This document shows positions 9,935 through 18,760 of a stretch of DNA of 52,797 bases, piece by piece. Source of the DNA: Tyzzerella sp. (GTDB lineage Bacteria; Bacillota; Clostridia; Lachnospirales; Lachnospiraceae); contig JAFQDE010000009.1 of assembly GCA_017416155.1 (NCBI GenBank), positions 1 through 52,797 on the forward strand, in the 5' to 3' direction. Every line of letters begins with the position of its first letter. The stretch's first letter is position 1. The notes beneath the pieces were generated by a model. That model saw only the letters and a program-made list of their open reading frames with translations. It was not told where the DNA came from and searched no databases. Made by a program: the position numbers and the translations under genes.

Positions 9935-9977
9935 ACCGATGCAATTAGCCGTATCACATACTACTAACTGCATCGGT
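9935..9977. terminator. bidirectional terminator between MATE and dehydrogenase genes
   Basis: ACCGATGCA (9935-9943) pairs with TGCATCGGT (9969-9977), extended by TTAG/CTAA. It is followed by TCTCTTTTT on the plus strand and TTTTTT on the minus strand, so it can serve both convergent genes. Confidence 0.85.
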
Positions 9978-9987
9978 CTCTTTTTAC

Positions 9988-11103
9988 CTAATACAATCCT
10001 CTATATATCTCTTCCATAATCTCTGCGTCAAACTTCACATAGCTTTGATTCAGAAGCCTCTGCTGTCCTGCAATGACACTCTCTGCAAACACCTTTGCCT
10101 CATCTTCTTTCATGCCATATTCACGTAGCGGTTTCTTCTCGATAATCTTGCCAAGAATCGCCTCTAGTTCCGAATAAACGCTTGCCTTGTCACATCCCAA
10201 GATGCCTGCCAAATATTCGTTGAGTTCACAGATATCTCCACTCGGATTCAAAGCTTCGTACTTTTTAAATACAGCCACTAAGAACTGATAATTTGCTTCT
10301 CCGTGTGCCACATGATACGTTCCGCTGAGCGGATAAGACATTGCATGTACGGCTCCGGTTCCTGCATTTGCAAATGCGATTCCAGCCATATTGCTGGCAA
10401 TTAGGAATTCTTCCAGAAGAGACTTTCTTACCTCTTCTCCACCTGCAATGACCTGCTTGAATCCATTCAGGATCATTCTCATGGCTTCCTTGCTGAAAAG
10501 TCTTGTATATCCGTTTGCTCTCGGCGATACGTAAGATTCGATTGCATGGATAAACGCATCAATCGCGCTTGTCGCGAAGAAATGATATGGTAACTTTTCC
10601 AAGAGTTCTGGGATCAAAACCGCATAATCCGCATAGATAACGTCATCTGCAAGTCCAAGCTTTGTGCCAAGTTCTGTGAGTTCTACAATCGAAACATTGG
10701 ACACCTCAGAACCAGCTCCGCAAGTCGTCGGAACTGCAATCAACTCTCTCTTACGGGTAAGTTCTGCCTTTCTCTGATAAATATCGATAGCCTCGGCTTC
10801 CGTATCAAGTACTAATATCTTCGCCATATCGATAACCGCGCCGCCACCGATTGCAATCACACGATTACAATCCAACTGACGAAAATCAGCCAGTAATGCA
10901 TTTAACATAATATCCGTTGGTTCACTGTTACCATAATCTGTTTTAAACCGCACGACCGCGCCATCGCAAAGTCCCTCGAAATAATTTTCATAAGTGGACT
11001 TGCTCGCTAAGATAAAATCTCCTTGTCCTATCGAAAATGCTTCGACAAATTCTCTTGCGGTCTTATATTGTTGTACTTGTGGTTTTTCTTGAAACAATTT
11101 CAT
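9988..11103 (-). CDS. iron-containing alcohol dehydrogenase, 4-hydroxybutyrate dehydrogenase type
   Basis: A 371-residue group III metal-dependent alcohol dehydrogenase. The NAD-binding GGG segment (VIAIGGGAVIDMAK), the TTCGAGSEVSN motif and metal ligands in DAFIHAIESYVS and H-x-M-x-Y...HGEAN are visible. The N-terminus (KLFQEKPQVQQYKTAREFV) and length resemble clostridial 4-hydroxybutyrate dehydrogenase, which interconverts succinate semialdehyde and 4-hydroxybutyrate; that specificity is inference from resemblance. The flavin reductase gene ends two bases upstream, so the pair is one operon. Confidence 0.8.
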   Translation of the reverse strand: MKLFQEKPQVQQYKTAREFVEAFSIGQGDFILASKSTYENYFEGLCDGAVVRFKTDYGNSEPTDIMLNALLADFRQLDCNRVIAIGGGAVIDMAKILVLDTEAEAIDIYQRKAELTRKRELIAVPTTCGAGSEVSNVSIVELTELGTKLGLADDVIYADYAVLIPELLEKLPYHFFATSAIDAFIHAIESYVSPRANGYTRLFSKEAMRMILNGFKQVIAGGEEVRKSLLEEFLIASNMAGIAFANAGTGAVHAMSYPLSGTYHVAHGEANYQFLVAVFKKYEALNPSGDICELNEYLAGILGCDKASVYSELEAILGKIIEKKPLREYGMKEDEAKVFAESVIAGQQRLLNQSYVKFDAEIMEEIYRGLY

Positions 11104-11104
11104 G

Positions 11105-11677
11105 CTATTTCTTCCTTTTCTTCACACTATACCCAAACGTCCCTATCTGCTTCCCAAGACTTCGATACTCTCCATGTGAGTACGCCATAAGCCCCGTCTC
11201 ATTCAGGCAGAACTTTCCTGTCTCGTTTATATATTCATCACTGACCTGCACGGATACAACCTCAGCCATGAACATGGCATGACTTCCGAGTTCTTTCACC
11301 TCCGTCACCTTACATTCGATATTCACCGGACATTCCTCGATAATCGGTGCATACATAAGCTCATTCGATTCCCCTCTTGTCAATCCTGTCTCTTTCCATT
11401 TATCCACATCTCGGCCTGAACGAACACCGCAATAATCGGTTGCCTGCGCAAGTGCCTCTGTTGTCAAATTCACTACGAATTCACCCGATTCTTTTATCAT
11501 GCCGTAAGAATATCGCTCCGGTCTAACGGAAATGTAAAGCATCGCCGGATTTGTACAGATAGTCCCGGTCCATGCAATTGTAATAATATTCGTGTTACCT
11601 TCTTTATCAGCGCAACTGACCATTACCGCCGGAAGCGGATAGACCATGTTGCCCGGTTTCCATGTTTGTTTTGCCAT
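11105..11677 (-). CDS. flavin reductase family protein
   Basis: A 190-residue split-barrel flavoprotein of the flavin reductase-like family. It has the family's opening (WKPGNMVYPLPAVMVSCAD), the IAWTGTICTNPAMLYISVRPERYSY segment that binds FMN, and the GEFVVNL strand. The physiological electron acceptor is unknown. AGGAGG precedes ATG 11677. It is transcribed with the dehydrogenase downstream, separated by one base, which suggests a linked redox role. Confidence 0.88.
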   Translation of the reverse strand: MAKQTWKPGNMVYPLPAVMVSCADKEGNTNIITIAWTGTICTNPAMLYISVRPERYSYGMIKESGEFVVNLTTEALAQATDYCGVRSGRDVDKWKETGLTRGESNELMYAPIIEECPVNIECKVTEVKELGSHAMFMAEVVSVQVSDEYINETGKFCLNETGLMAYSHGEYRSLGKQIGTFGYSVKKRKK

Positions 11678-11686
11678 ACGTTCCTC

Positions 11687-13342
11687 CTATTGTTGTAAAT
11701 GTATCACAAAGGTTGGAATCAGTTGTTTCTTACGAGACACAACACCTTCCAAATGAATATCCTCTGTATCTGCCGGTAAATCGAATGCTTCTATTACCTG
11801 CTCTTTTGCTCGTTTACCATAACATAATAATTCCGTAGATTCTTCCACGATATTTGTAAGCATGAAATATACCATGTCCAGCCTGTGTGTGTTTGCCACC
11901 TTCTCCAGATACGGAAGCAGTCTCTCTTTGATTTCACTGAGTTCCTCTGCATTCATAGAGTTAATCTGTCCCACACCGAATTTCACATCGCCAACCGTGA
12001 AATGCTTGAAATCCTGGAAACAGATTTCTTCTGCACTCTTACCGCGAAGATTGCTTCCTGCTTGGAACATGCGGTCGGCCAATTCTTCCATATCGATTCC
12101 TGCAATCTTTGCCAATTCCCCTCCTGCCGCACGGTCAAGCCATGTGCAGGTTGGCGAACGGAACAAAAGTGTATCCGAGATGATTGCAGAACAAAGCAAG
12201 GAAGCCATTGTCTTATCTGGAACGATTCCTTTTTCCTTATACATATCATAAACGATGGTCGCCGTGCATCCTACCGGCTGGTTTCTAAAATACACCGGTC
12301 CTACCGTCTCCAGGCTACCAAGTCTGTGATGGTCAATAATCTCCAAAATCTCTGCCTCATCAATTCCATCTACCGCCTGTGTCTTTTCGTTATGGTCAAC
12401 CAAGATTACACGTCTCTTGTCAGCATCCATCAAACGACGGCTAGAAATAAATCCATAAAACTTCCCTTCCTTGTCGATTACAGGAAAATCTCGAGTACGC
12501 TTTTTGGTCATAATGTCTTTGATATTTTCCACATAATCTGTGGTGTTAAAAATGGTAAGACCATCCTTGTCCATAAAATATTTCACCGGAATACTTTGGT
12601 TAATCAATCTTGATACCGTAAATGTATCGTGCGGCGTTGTAATCACGACAATATCTCGTTCTTCAGCCAGTTTTTTGATCGTCTTTGATACCTGCGCACC
12701 CTGGCAGATTACGAGACAACTCGCATCCATCTCAATTGCACAGAGCTGAGACTCATATCGATTTCCCAAAATAACCAAATCATCTTTTTCTATGTATGAC
12801 TCCATCATATCCGGGCTGGATGCAGCCACTGCAACCTTTCCCTTAATAAAATAAGCATGCGGATTACCGGTCACTACTTCTCCGTCAAGCACATCCACAA
12901 TATTTTGATACTGGGTTCTTGCTTTTGCCAAAATCTCATTATCATACACATCCATATAGGACATCGCAATGTTCTGAGTACTGATAACACCTTCCAATTT
13001 CTCATCTCGTGTCACTGCAACGGTATATACATTGCGCTCTTTCATCAATGCCCACGCCTCTTTGATAGACATGTTGCTACTAATACCTTCCATGCGATTG
13101 ACATCGACATCCTGCACGCGGAGATGAACGTTACCCAGGAGTTTTGGAGCTTCCACTCCAAATCGTTCTAATACATACTGTGTCTCCTCATTCAGCATGC
13201 CTGCACGCATCGGCACAAAGCGATACTTGTCCCCCGCAATCTGCATTTTTAAGTTAGCATAAGCAATAGCAGAACAGATGGAATCCGTGTCCGGATTTTT
13301 ATGTCCTACTACATATACCTTCTTGGTCTTTATATTTTCCAT
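11687..13342 (-). CDS. CBS-domain family II (Mn-dependent) inorganic pyrophosphatase
   Basis: A 551-residue enzyme that hydrolyses pyrophosphate. The DHH part starts with GHKNPDTDSICSAIAYA and has the metal site IDHHRLGS; a regulatory insert at about residues 70-310 contains a CBS pair flanking a DRTGG domain; the DHHA2 domain forms the C-terminal third. This is longer than the about 310 residues of simple family II enzymes and matches the clostridial CBS-DRTGG class, which is known to be controlled by adenine nucleotides. AGAGGTG precedes ATG 13342. The 135-base gap to the next gene holds divergent start regions. Confidence 0.94.
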   Translation of the reverse strand: MENIKTKKVYVVGHKNPDTDSICSAIAYANLKMQIAGDKYRFVPMRAGMLNEETQYVLERFGVEAPKLLGNVHLRVQDVDVNRMEGISSNMSIKEAWALMKERNVYTVAVTRDEKLEGVISTQNIAMSYMDVYDNEILAKARTQYQNIVDVLDGEVVTGNPHAYFIKGKVAVAASSPDMMESYIEKDDLVILGNRYESQLCAIEMDASCLVICQGAQVSKTIKKLAEERDIVVITTPHDTFTVSRLINQSIPVKYFMDKDGLTIFNTTDYVENIKDIMTKKRTRDFPVIDKEGKFYGFISSRRLMDADKRRVILVDHNEKTQAVDGIDEAEILEIIDHHRLGSLETVGPVYFRNQPVGCTATIVYDMYKEKGIVPDKTMASLLCSAIISDTLLFRSPTCTWLDRAAGGELAKIAGIDMEELADRMFQAGSNLRGKSAEEICFQDFKHFTVGDVKFGVGQINSMNAEELSEIKERLLPYLEKVANTHRLDMVYFMLTNIVEESTELLCYGKRAKEQVIEAFDLPADTEDIHLEGVVSRKKQLIPTFVIHLQQ

Positions 13343-13477
13343 ACAGACACCTCTTTTCTCTATCCTAGGTTACCATTTTTCTTGAGTTTTTACAAATATT
13401 TTCACATATTTATATGTGCAAATCAAAAAAATATGTTATACTATGTGCATCTTATGAAAAAATGCGAGGTATATTAC

Positions 13478-14155
13478 ATGAGCGAAGAATTATTACAGAC
13501 AGAAACTATGGCTGACCTTGAGGAGCATTTCGACGATGCAAACCCATGGAACATCATTGCCGACTATCTGGAAAAGAAAACCGTACTTCCGGTTAAAATA
13601 GAAGGAATCGTAAATGGCGGTGTTATCGCCATTGTGGAAGGCATCCGCGGATTTATCCCTGCTTCTCAATTATCGTTATCATACGTTGAGAATCTGGAAG
13701 AATACTTACTGAAGGATATTGAAGTGCAAGTAATTGAGGCAGACCAAAGCGAAAATCGCCTTATTCTTTCTGCACGCAATCTCTTGAAAGAACAGGCCAG
13801 AAAAGAAAAAGAAGCACTTGTTAACAGTGTTGTAATCGGTTCCGTGATGACCGGAAAAGTTGAGACTCTTCAAAACTACGGTGCTTTCATTAGTTTAGAA
13901 AACGGACTTTCAGGTCTTGTACACGTTTCTCAGATTTCTGATAAACGTATCAAAACTCCTGCTGACGTATTAGAGGTTGGTCAGGAAGTAAATGTAAAAG
14001 TAATCGGAATCAAAGAAGGCAAAATCAGCCTCAGCATCAAAGCTCTTATTGAAAAAGAAGAGAAAGAAGAAAAGGTTGTTGAAAAGGTTGAGATTCCAAA
14101 AGCTGAGAATATCGGCACAAGCCTTGGAGATTTGTTTAAGAATATCAAATTGTAA
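13478..14155 (+). CDS. S1 RNA-binding domain protein
   Basis: A 225-residue protein with two S1 domains, at about residues 35-105 (VLPVKIEGIVNGGVIAIVEGIRGFIP) and 120-190 (GSVMTGKVETLQNYGAFISL...GLVHVSQIS). The tail is charged and ends in a conserved-looking SLGDLFKNIKL peptide. This is a short ribosomal-S1-like protein, possibly acting in translation or mRNA binding; the exact role is inference. GAGGT seven bases before ATG 13478 sets the start; a much longer upstream frame has no such site. A weak TATACT -10 occurs at 13437-13442. Confidence 0.85.
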   Translation: MSEELLQTETMADLEEHFDDANPWNIIADYLEKKTVLPVKIEGIVNGGVIAIVEGIRGFIPASQLSLSYVENLEEYLLKDIEVQVIEADQSENRLILSARNLLKEQARKEKEALVNSVVIGSVMTGKVETLQNYGAFISLENGLSGLVHVSQISDKRIKTPADVLEVGQEVNVKVIGIKEGKISLSIKALIEKEEKEEKVVEKVEIPKAENIGTSLGDLFKNIKL

Positions 14156-14168
14156 TATGCAAAACCAC

Positions 14169-14206
14169 AAAAGTTCCGCAATCACTGTTGTGACTGTGGA
14201 ACTTTT
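14169..14206. terminator. terminator after the S1-domain gene
   Basis: AAAAGTTCC (14169-14177) pairs with GGAACTTTT (14198-14206), with further TCAC/GTGA pairing around a TGTT loop, followed by TTTTT. It can also act on the convergent minus-strand gene at 14220. Confidence 0.85.
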
Positions 14207-14219
14207 TTTACGTTACACT

Positions 14220-14450
14220 CTATTCATCAAATCCAACCAACAAATAGAATCCTCTTTCGTTTTCTCGAATCTCTTTGATAATTCCTGTAGATGATTTGAT
14301 TCTCTGATTACTTCTATATATACCGGACATTGCAACCGACGGTTCTACCAGGTAACTGTAAAGACTTCCGTTGACTCGCTCCGTTACATGGACTGTCTGT
14401 CCCTCTTCGACCAAACCTTTTCGTTCCATTTTAAATAATTCTTCTCGCAT
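14220..14450 (-). CDS. small hypothetical protein
   Basis: A 76-residue protein I do not recognise. It reads MREELFKMERKGLVEEGQ and then a strand-rich stretch with valine and glycine spacing (VHVTERVNGSLYSYLVEP, IIKEIRENERGFYLLVGFDE), consistent with a small beta-barrel. The ribosome-binding site is weak (AAGTGA); a second ATG seven codons on is possible. It ends at a terminator shared with the S1 gene and is bounded by a plus-strand promoter on the other side, so it is monocistronic. Confidence 0.6.
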   Translation of the reverse strand: MREELFKMERKGLVEEGQTVHVTERVNGSLYSYLVEPSVAMSGIYRSNQRIKSSTGIIKEIRENERGFYLLVGFDE

Positions 14451-14532
14451 TGCACTTCACTTCTTTCTTCTGGCTGATAGATAAATTATACACCTACGGA
14501 TTCGGAAAAGAAAGATTTTCTTTAAAAAACTC

Positions 14533-14560
14533 TTGTCATTATTTTTCGTAGTGCTATAAT
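14533..14560 (+). promoter_or_regulatory. promoter for the FUSC-like gene
   Basis: TTGTCA (14533-14538) and a perfect TATAAT (14555-14560) with a 16-base spacer lie just before the FUSC-like gene. Confidence 0.75.
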
Positions 14561-14598
14561 AGACGAGGTTATTGATTTTGAACAACAGGGGGATGATT

Positions 14599-15189
14599 AT
14601 GAAAAACTCAAAACCGAGATTTCGTTTACATATTGGAATGCGCAATATAAAAACTGCCCTTTCGGCAACACTTTGTGCATTAATTTATTTTCTATTTTTA
14701 CCAAATCGTAACCCAACCTTTGCTTGTATCGGTGCAATCTTTGGAATGGGAAGCGATACAGAGGATTCTAAATTAAATGGTGGTAATCGACTATTTGGAA
14801 CTATCATCGGCGGTGTGCTTGGTATGGGCCTTTATCGCATCTATATTATTTTTTATCCGGATGGACTTTTTCATTATCCGCTGTTGATATTCCTTTTTAT
14901 CGGAACAATCCTTTTAATTATGACAAGTTTGTTCTTCCGTTGGCCTGGAGCAATTCAACCGGGCGGAGTGGTGTTATGCATCATCTTCTTTAATATTTCG
15001 GTTGATACATACGTGCAATATTCATTGGATCGTATCTTCGATACTGCATTTGGTGTAATGTTGTCACTTGTAATTAATATGTTCTTCCCAAGAGAAACGA
15101 TAGTGAGTGCGTTGAATAAACTCGGAGTGAGAAAAGACATTTTAGATGAAAGTGAAGTTATAGAAGAATTAGAAACAAACGAAGAATAA
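14599..15189 (+). CDS. FUSC/aromatic acid exporter-like membrane protein
   Basis: A 196-residue protein with about five membrane helices and a charged tail. The N-terminus (RFRLHIGMRNIKTALSATLCALIY) and the DSKLNGGNRLFGTIIGGVLGMGLY segment match the N-terminal membrane half of ArAE_1/FUSC proteins; the C-terminal soluble half found in longer members is absent. Transport function is inferred. AGGGGG six bases before ATG 14599 favours MKNSKPRF over two closer upstream start codons. It has its own promoter and terminator. Confidence 0.8.
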   Translation: MKNSKPRFRLHIGMRNIKTALSATLCALIYFLFLPNRNPTFACIGAIFGMGSDTEDSKLNGGNRLFGTIIGGVLGMGLYRIYIIFYPDGLFHYPLLIFLFIGTILLIMTSLFFRWPGAIQPGGVVLCIIFFNISVDTYVQYSLDRIFDTAFGVMLSLVINMFFPRETIVSALNKLGVRKDILDESEVIEELETNEE

Positions 15190-15190
15190 A

Positions 15191-15221
15191 AAGGACAGGC
15201 GCTTTAAAAGTGTCTGTCCTT
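15191..15221. terminator. bidirectional terminator
   Basis: AAGGACAG (15191-15198) pairs with CTGTCCTT (15214-15221), continued inward by CTT/AAG, with ATTTTTT on the plus side. It separates the convergent FUSC-like and DUF975 genes. Confidence 0.85.
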
Positions 15222-15226
15222 ATTTT

Positions 15227-16009
15227 TTACACAAATGGTATTTCTACATCCGGAGCTATAACACCCGGTAACTCTTCTCTTGTTGCTATTCCCTTCTGAA
15301 TAGCTTCTGCTTTGACTGCAGAATAGAATTCTGCATATGTTGCATGCATATAAGGATTAACGTAGAAAATATTCAAAATGCCACCTGTCAACGCCCCAAG
15401 CAGATTCCATCCCAGGAATGACAATCCAAGAACAAATGCTTCCCACTTATGTCCTCTCATCATCTTGCGACTAATTTTAAATACACGCTTTCTATCCAGG
15501 TTACTATTCTCTGCAATAATGTATGGAACCATCATATAAGAATAGGACTTAATAATTCCCGGTATCCAGAATAATAATGACCACAGGAATATATACAAAC
15601 CTTGCAGGAACATAATGGAAACTGTACTCGTGTATCTTCCGCCCTGAAATCCGTAAAACACCTGTCCTACATTTGTCTTGTGCTCTCTGTTCTCAATGAA
15701 GTAACGGTTACAACCAACCTGTGCCACATTACTTACGAAAATCGCCATAAAAAGTCCTACTACCAATCCTATTATAATTCCTAAACCTAATGCAAAAAGA
15801 ACTCCCGGTGGTATCTGTGCTATCAACTCCTGCACAGACATTTGCCCATTGAGGATATCTTCTACCTCTTGTGTACTTGTATTACTGCTGCTGACGCCAA
15901 ATCCGCCGCCCATCAAAAACATTGCGATTGCACTGACAGCAACGCACAACCAATAGTTTCTTTTAAATGCTACTTTCGCATTTTCTTTTAATAATTGTCT
16001 TGTCCACAT
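15227..16009 (-). CDS. DUF975 family membrane protein
   Basis: A 260-residue integral membrane protein typical of DUF975: N-terminal MWTRQLLKENAKVAFKRNYW, a first helix at about residues 19-38, a large helix at 70-95, and the family's YSYMMVPYIIAEN and SRKMMRGHKWEAFVL segments before two more helices. The function is unknown. GGGAGGT precedes ATG 16009 by ten bases. It sits 43 bases downstream of the PurF-like gene and may share its transcript. Confidence 0.88.
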   Translation of the reverse strand: MWTRQLLKENAKVAFKRNYWLCVAVSAIAMFLMGGGFGVSSSNTSTQEVEDILNGQMSVQELIAQIPPGVLFALGLGIIIGLVVGLFMAIFVSNVAQVGCNRYFIENREHKTNVGQVFYGFQGGRYTSTVSIMFLQGLYIFLWSLLFWIPGIIKSYSYMMVPYIIAENSNLDRKRVFKISRKMMRGHKWEAFVLGLSFLGWNLLGALTGGILNIFYVNPYMHATYAEFYSAVKAEAIQKGIATREELPGVIAPDVEIPFV

Positions 16010-16052
16010 AATCTATCGTACCTCCCCGGCTCCATAATAAGCCCATTTTAAA

Positions 16053-17462
16053 TTACTCCTTACCGTCAAAGCAATATGTACATACTTTACATGGTTCAAT
16101 TCCGATGGACTCAAGCAAATCATCCAAACGGAAATATCGGAGCGTCGTGAAATTCTGTTGTTTTCGAATCTCCTCTACCATCGCATTGTAGCGTTCGCTG
16201 TTCGGGTTTGTATATTCGTGCAGAACATTCTCTGCATTCTCGCCATCTAACTTTTGAATCATCTGACGTGTAATCAGATCCATCTCTGATTTGGAGCGTG
16301 AGAAATTCAAATATTTACAACCATATACCAGCGGCGGGCAGGCAGGTCTTACATGTACCTCCTTTGCTCCACTGTTGTACAAGAATTCAGTTGTCTCTCG
16401 AAGCTGCGTTCCACGTACTATAGAATCATCAATGAGTAATAACTTTTTATTCTCAATCAAACTTGGCACCGGAATCAATTTTCTCTTCGCAACCAAGTTT
16501 CTCTGTGCCTGATCTGTCGGCATAAAGGAACGTGCCCATGTCGGTGTATATTTGATAAAAGGTCTTGCATATTGAATACCTGACTCATTGGCATATCCGA
16601 TTGCATGTGCAATTCCCGAATCCGGAACACCGGCAACAATATTCGGCTCAACATGTCCTTCATCACGTTTTGCCATAATGCTGCCACATTTGTAGCGCAT
16701 TTCCTCGACATTGACACCCTCATAAGAAGAAGTCGGATAACCGTAATATACCCATAGGAAGGAACATACTTTCATATCCTTTTTCGGTTCTGAAACTGTT
16801 TCCACACCCTCAGGTGTCATAAATACAATCTCGCTTGCACCTAATTCTTTGTAGTTCTCATATCCCAGACTATAAAATGCAAAATTTTCAAAGGATGCAC
16901 AGTATCCATCTTTGCCTTTGCCAATAATGACCGGTGTTCTTCCGTAACGGTCACGCGCCGCATAGATACCGTCTTTTGTCAAAAGAAGCATTGACATGGA
17001 ACCCTCGATAATGCCCTGCACATATCGGATACCTTCCACAATAGAATTTTTTTTACATATCAAAGATGCAACCAATTCTGTTGCATTAATCTGCCCTGTT
17101 GTCATCTCTTGAAAATGTGCATGTCCACTTGAGTAAACAACTTTAAGTAACGAATTCAGATTATTAATCTTACCAACCGTCACAATTGCAAAACTCCCCA
17201 AATGCGATTGGATAATAAGGGGTTGTGGTTCATAATCGGAAATACATCCAATTCCAAGATTTCCTTTCATCTCTGCTGCATCTCGCTCAAATTTCGTACG
17301 AAACGGTGAATTTTCAATATTATGAATGGCACGGTCAAACCCTTCTTTACCGTACACTGCCATTCCTGCACGTCTTGTTCCTAAATGTGAATGATAATCC
17401 ACACCGTAAAATAAGTCTAAAACACAATCTTTTCTTGAAGCAACACCAAAAAATCCGCCCAT
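16053..17462 (-). CDS. PurF paralog with a destroyed glutaminase site
   Basis: A 469-residue homologue of amidophosphoribosyltransferase (PRPP to phosphoribosylamine). The phosphoribosyltransferase half is intact: PRPP loop IDDSIVRGT at residues 344-352, and likely 4Fe-4S ligands at C233, C382 and the C-terminal CKVCTYC. The N-terminal class II glutaminase half is not. The nucleophile normally following Met is Gly (MGGFFGV), the HRGQEGAG segment is HLGTRRAG, the glutamine-binding RY(A/S)T loop is replaced by CISDYEPQ, and the NG of the oxyanion region is VG. It therefore cannot use glutamine in the normal way; an ammonia-dependent or regulatory role is inference. AAGGAG precedes ATG 17462. 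Confidence 0.88.
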   Translation of the reverse strand: MGGFFGVASRKDCVLDLFYGVDYHSHLGTRRAGMAVYGKEGFDRAIHNIENSPFRTKFERDAAEMKGNLGIGCISDYEPQPLIIQSHLGSFAIVTVGKINNLNSLLKVVYSSGHAHFQEMTTGQINATELVASLICKKNSIVEGIRYVQGIIEGSMSMLLLTKDGIYAARDRYGRTPVIIGKGKDGYCASFENFAFYSLGYENYKELGASEIVFMTPEGVETVSEPKKDMKVCSFLWVYYGYPTSSYEGVNVEEMRYKCGSIMAKRDEGHVEPNIVAGVPDSGIAHAIGYANESGIQYARPFIKYTPTWARSFMPTDQAQRNLVAKRKLIPVPSLIENKKLLLIDDSIVRGTQLRETTEFLYNSGAKEVHVRPACPPLVYGCKYLNFSRSKSEMDLITRQMIQKLDGENAENVLHEYTNPNSERYNAMVEEIRKQQNFTTLRYFRLDDLLESIGIEPCKVCTYCFDGKE

Positions 17463-17518
17463 GTATTTTCTCCTTCTCTATGTACAAAACATTTTTGCTA
17501 ATACACAATATCAGATTA

Positions 17519-17547
17519 AGTGTAACACAAAAATAGTTCTAGTGCAA
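17519..17547 (-). promoter_or_regulatory. promoter for the PurF-like gene
   Basis: Minus-strand TTGCAC (17542-17547) and TACACT (17519-17524) with a 17-base spacer. About 55 bases of leader follow. Confidence 0.55.
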
Positions 17548-17589
17548 AAAAAACTTCTAAACATTATCCATAAGCCCGACTAATAATAC

Positions 17590-17618
17590 TTGTAACCACA
17601 AAAAAAGTTATATATAAT
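17590..17618 (+). promoter_or_regulatory. promoter for the gene at 17659
   Basis: TTGTAA (17590-17595) and perfect TATAAT (17613-17618) with a 17-base spacer. It is divergent from the PurF-like promoter, 42 bases away. Confidence 0.65.
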
Positions 17619-17658
17619 ATACATATATTGGAATTTATCTAAGGAAGTTGGTGAAAAC

Positions 17659-18690
17659 GTGAAACTCATACATAATGACAATTATAAAGTAGCATTGGAG
17701 ATTACGGGATGTAACGGAATGGAATACCCCTTCTACTCATCCAAAATATTGGAATGTAATAACTTGGAATTACTTCATGCAATTCTGACTTGCGGCATGC
17801 CTTCTCAATTCTTATCACCATGGCATCACGAAAAACGTACACAAGAATTTATTTCCAAAATCTCCATGTTTGAGACGAACTTGTCCGTATATGATGATGG
17901 TTATCTCATCAAATCTCCGGAGACGGAATTTTTAGATGCCAGTGAGAAAAGTGTAAATGCCTACTACCTCGGTCTCATCTTCACCAAACTATTCAGCATG
18001 AAAGAATTTGATGTTGATTATTTCCTGCACACCACAATATTTGAACAAGTTTACGGAGCAGACTCTTTCACCTGCAATGGACGTAAAAAACCTTCTTTTG
18101 TCGGATATACGAAATCCTTAGACGAATGGAGCATATGGGAATCAACCGGGAAACGCGACCATGCACCAAAGGCTTTGGACGATGCATTTAACCAAGTCCT
18201 TGCCATTCGTTCTGTCAATGAGCAGGCTCCGAGTTACGCAATGGCTTGTATGACATACTTTGATACAAAGCATGGAGAACTACAAGGCATCCTAAGAAAC
18301 GCATCTACCGGAAAAAAGGCAAATATAACTTTTGACAAAGAGAAATTTTTCACCCTGTACTACCGACATATATGCGAAATTTTTGATGAATCGCTACGTC
18401 GCAAACCATTTGACAGTGTGATTGATTACATAGAAGGCTACTTGGAAATTGAACTGGAATTGTTTGGTCTTAATATTGATGGAACAGATAAAGAGGAATA
18501 TCTCCACAGACGTCGCATCAAACTTGGCGTCCCAAAAGACATTTTGGGATTTTTCCAATACAACAAAGGGAACTTCTCAGAAAACAATACCATTACGTCA
18601 ATTGTCGACTCTATGAGTTTGAATGCAACAGACTTTAATGACAAAAGTTTCTTTATGGGAAGAGATGGAATTTATTTCCGTATAATTTAA
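17659..18690 (+). CDS. unrecognised protein with a decayed PD-(D/E)XK-like segment
   Basis: A 343-residue protein that I cannot assign to a named family. Residues 100-125 (AYYLGLIFTKLFSMK...DYFLHTTIF) and 144-166 (KKPSFVGYTKSLDEW then SIWESTGKRD) resemble a class of uncharacterised restriction-endonuclease-like proteins in which the second segment reads RPD-x-VG...W-x-x-EAKGR. Here D is Ser146 and K is Thr163 while E161 remains, so a nuclease site, if ever present, looks inactive. It starts at GTG 17659 with GGTGA or a more distant AAGGAAG. It has its own promoter and no obvious partner. Confidence 0.55.
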   Translation: MKLIHNDNYKVALEITGCNGMEYPFYSSKILECNNLELLHAILTCGMPSQFLSPWHHEKRTQEFISKISMFETNLSVYDDGYLIKSPETEFLDASEKSVNAYYLGLIFTKLFSMKEFDVDYFLHTTIFEQVYGADSFTCNGRKKPSFVGYTKSLDEWSIWESTGKRDHAPKALDDAFNQVLAIRSVNEQAPSYAMACMTYFDTKHGELQGILRNASTGKKANITFDKEKFFTLYYRHICEIFDESLRRKPFDSVIDYIEGYLEIELELFGLNIDGTDKEEYLHRRRIKLGVPKDILGFFQYNKGNFSENNTITSIVDSMSLNATDFNDKSFFMGRDGIYFRII

Positions 18691-18691
18691 A

Positions 18692-18720
18692 TTTACTTTT
18701 TATGGAATGTGTGATATAAT
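18692..18720 (+). promoter_or_regulatory. promoter for the DUF6465 gene
   Basis: TTTACT (18692-18697) and perfect TATAAT (18715-18720), 17-base spacer, directly after the stop of the preceding gene. Confidence 0.7.
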
Positions 18721-18760
18721 CTCGCAGGTGATAAACTTGTTGTTACAGGAGGTGTTATAG

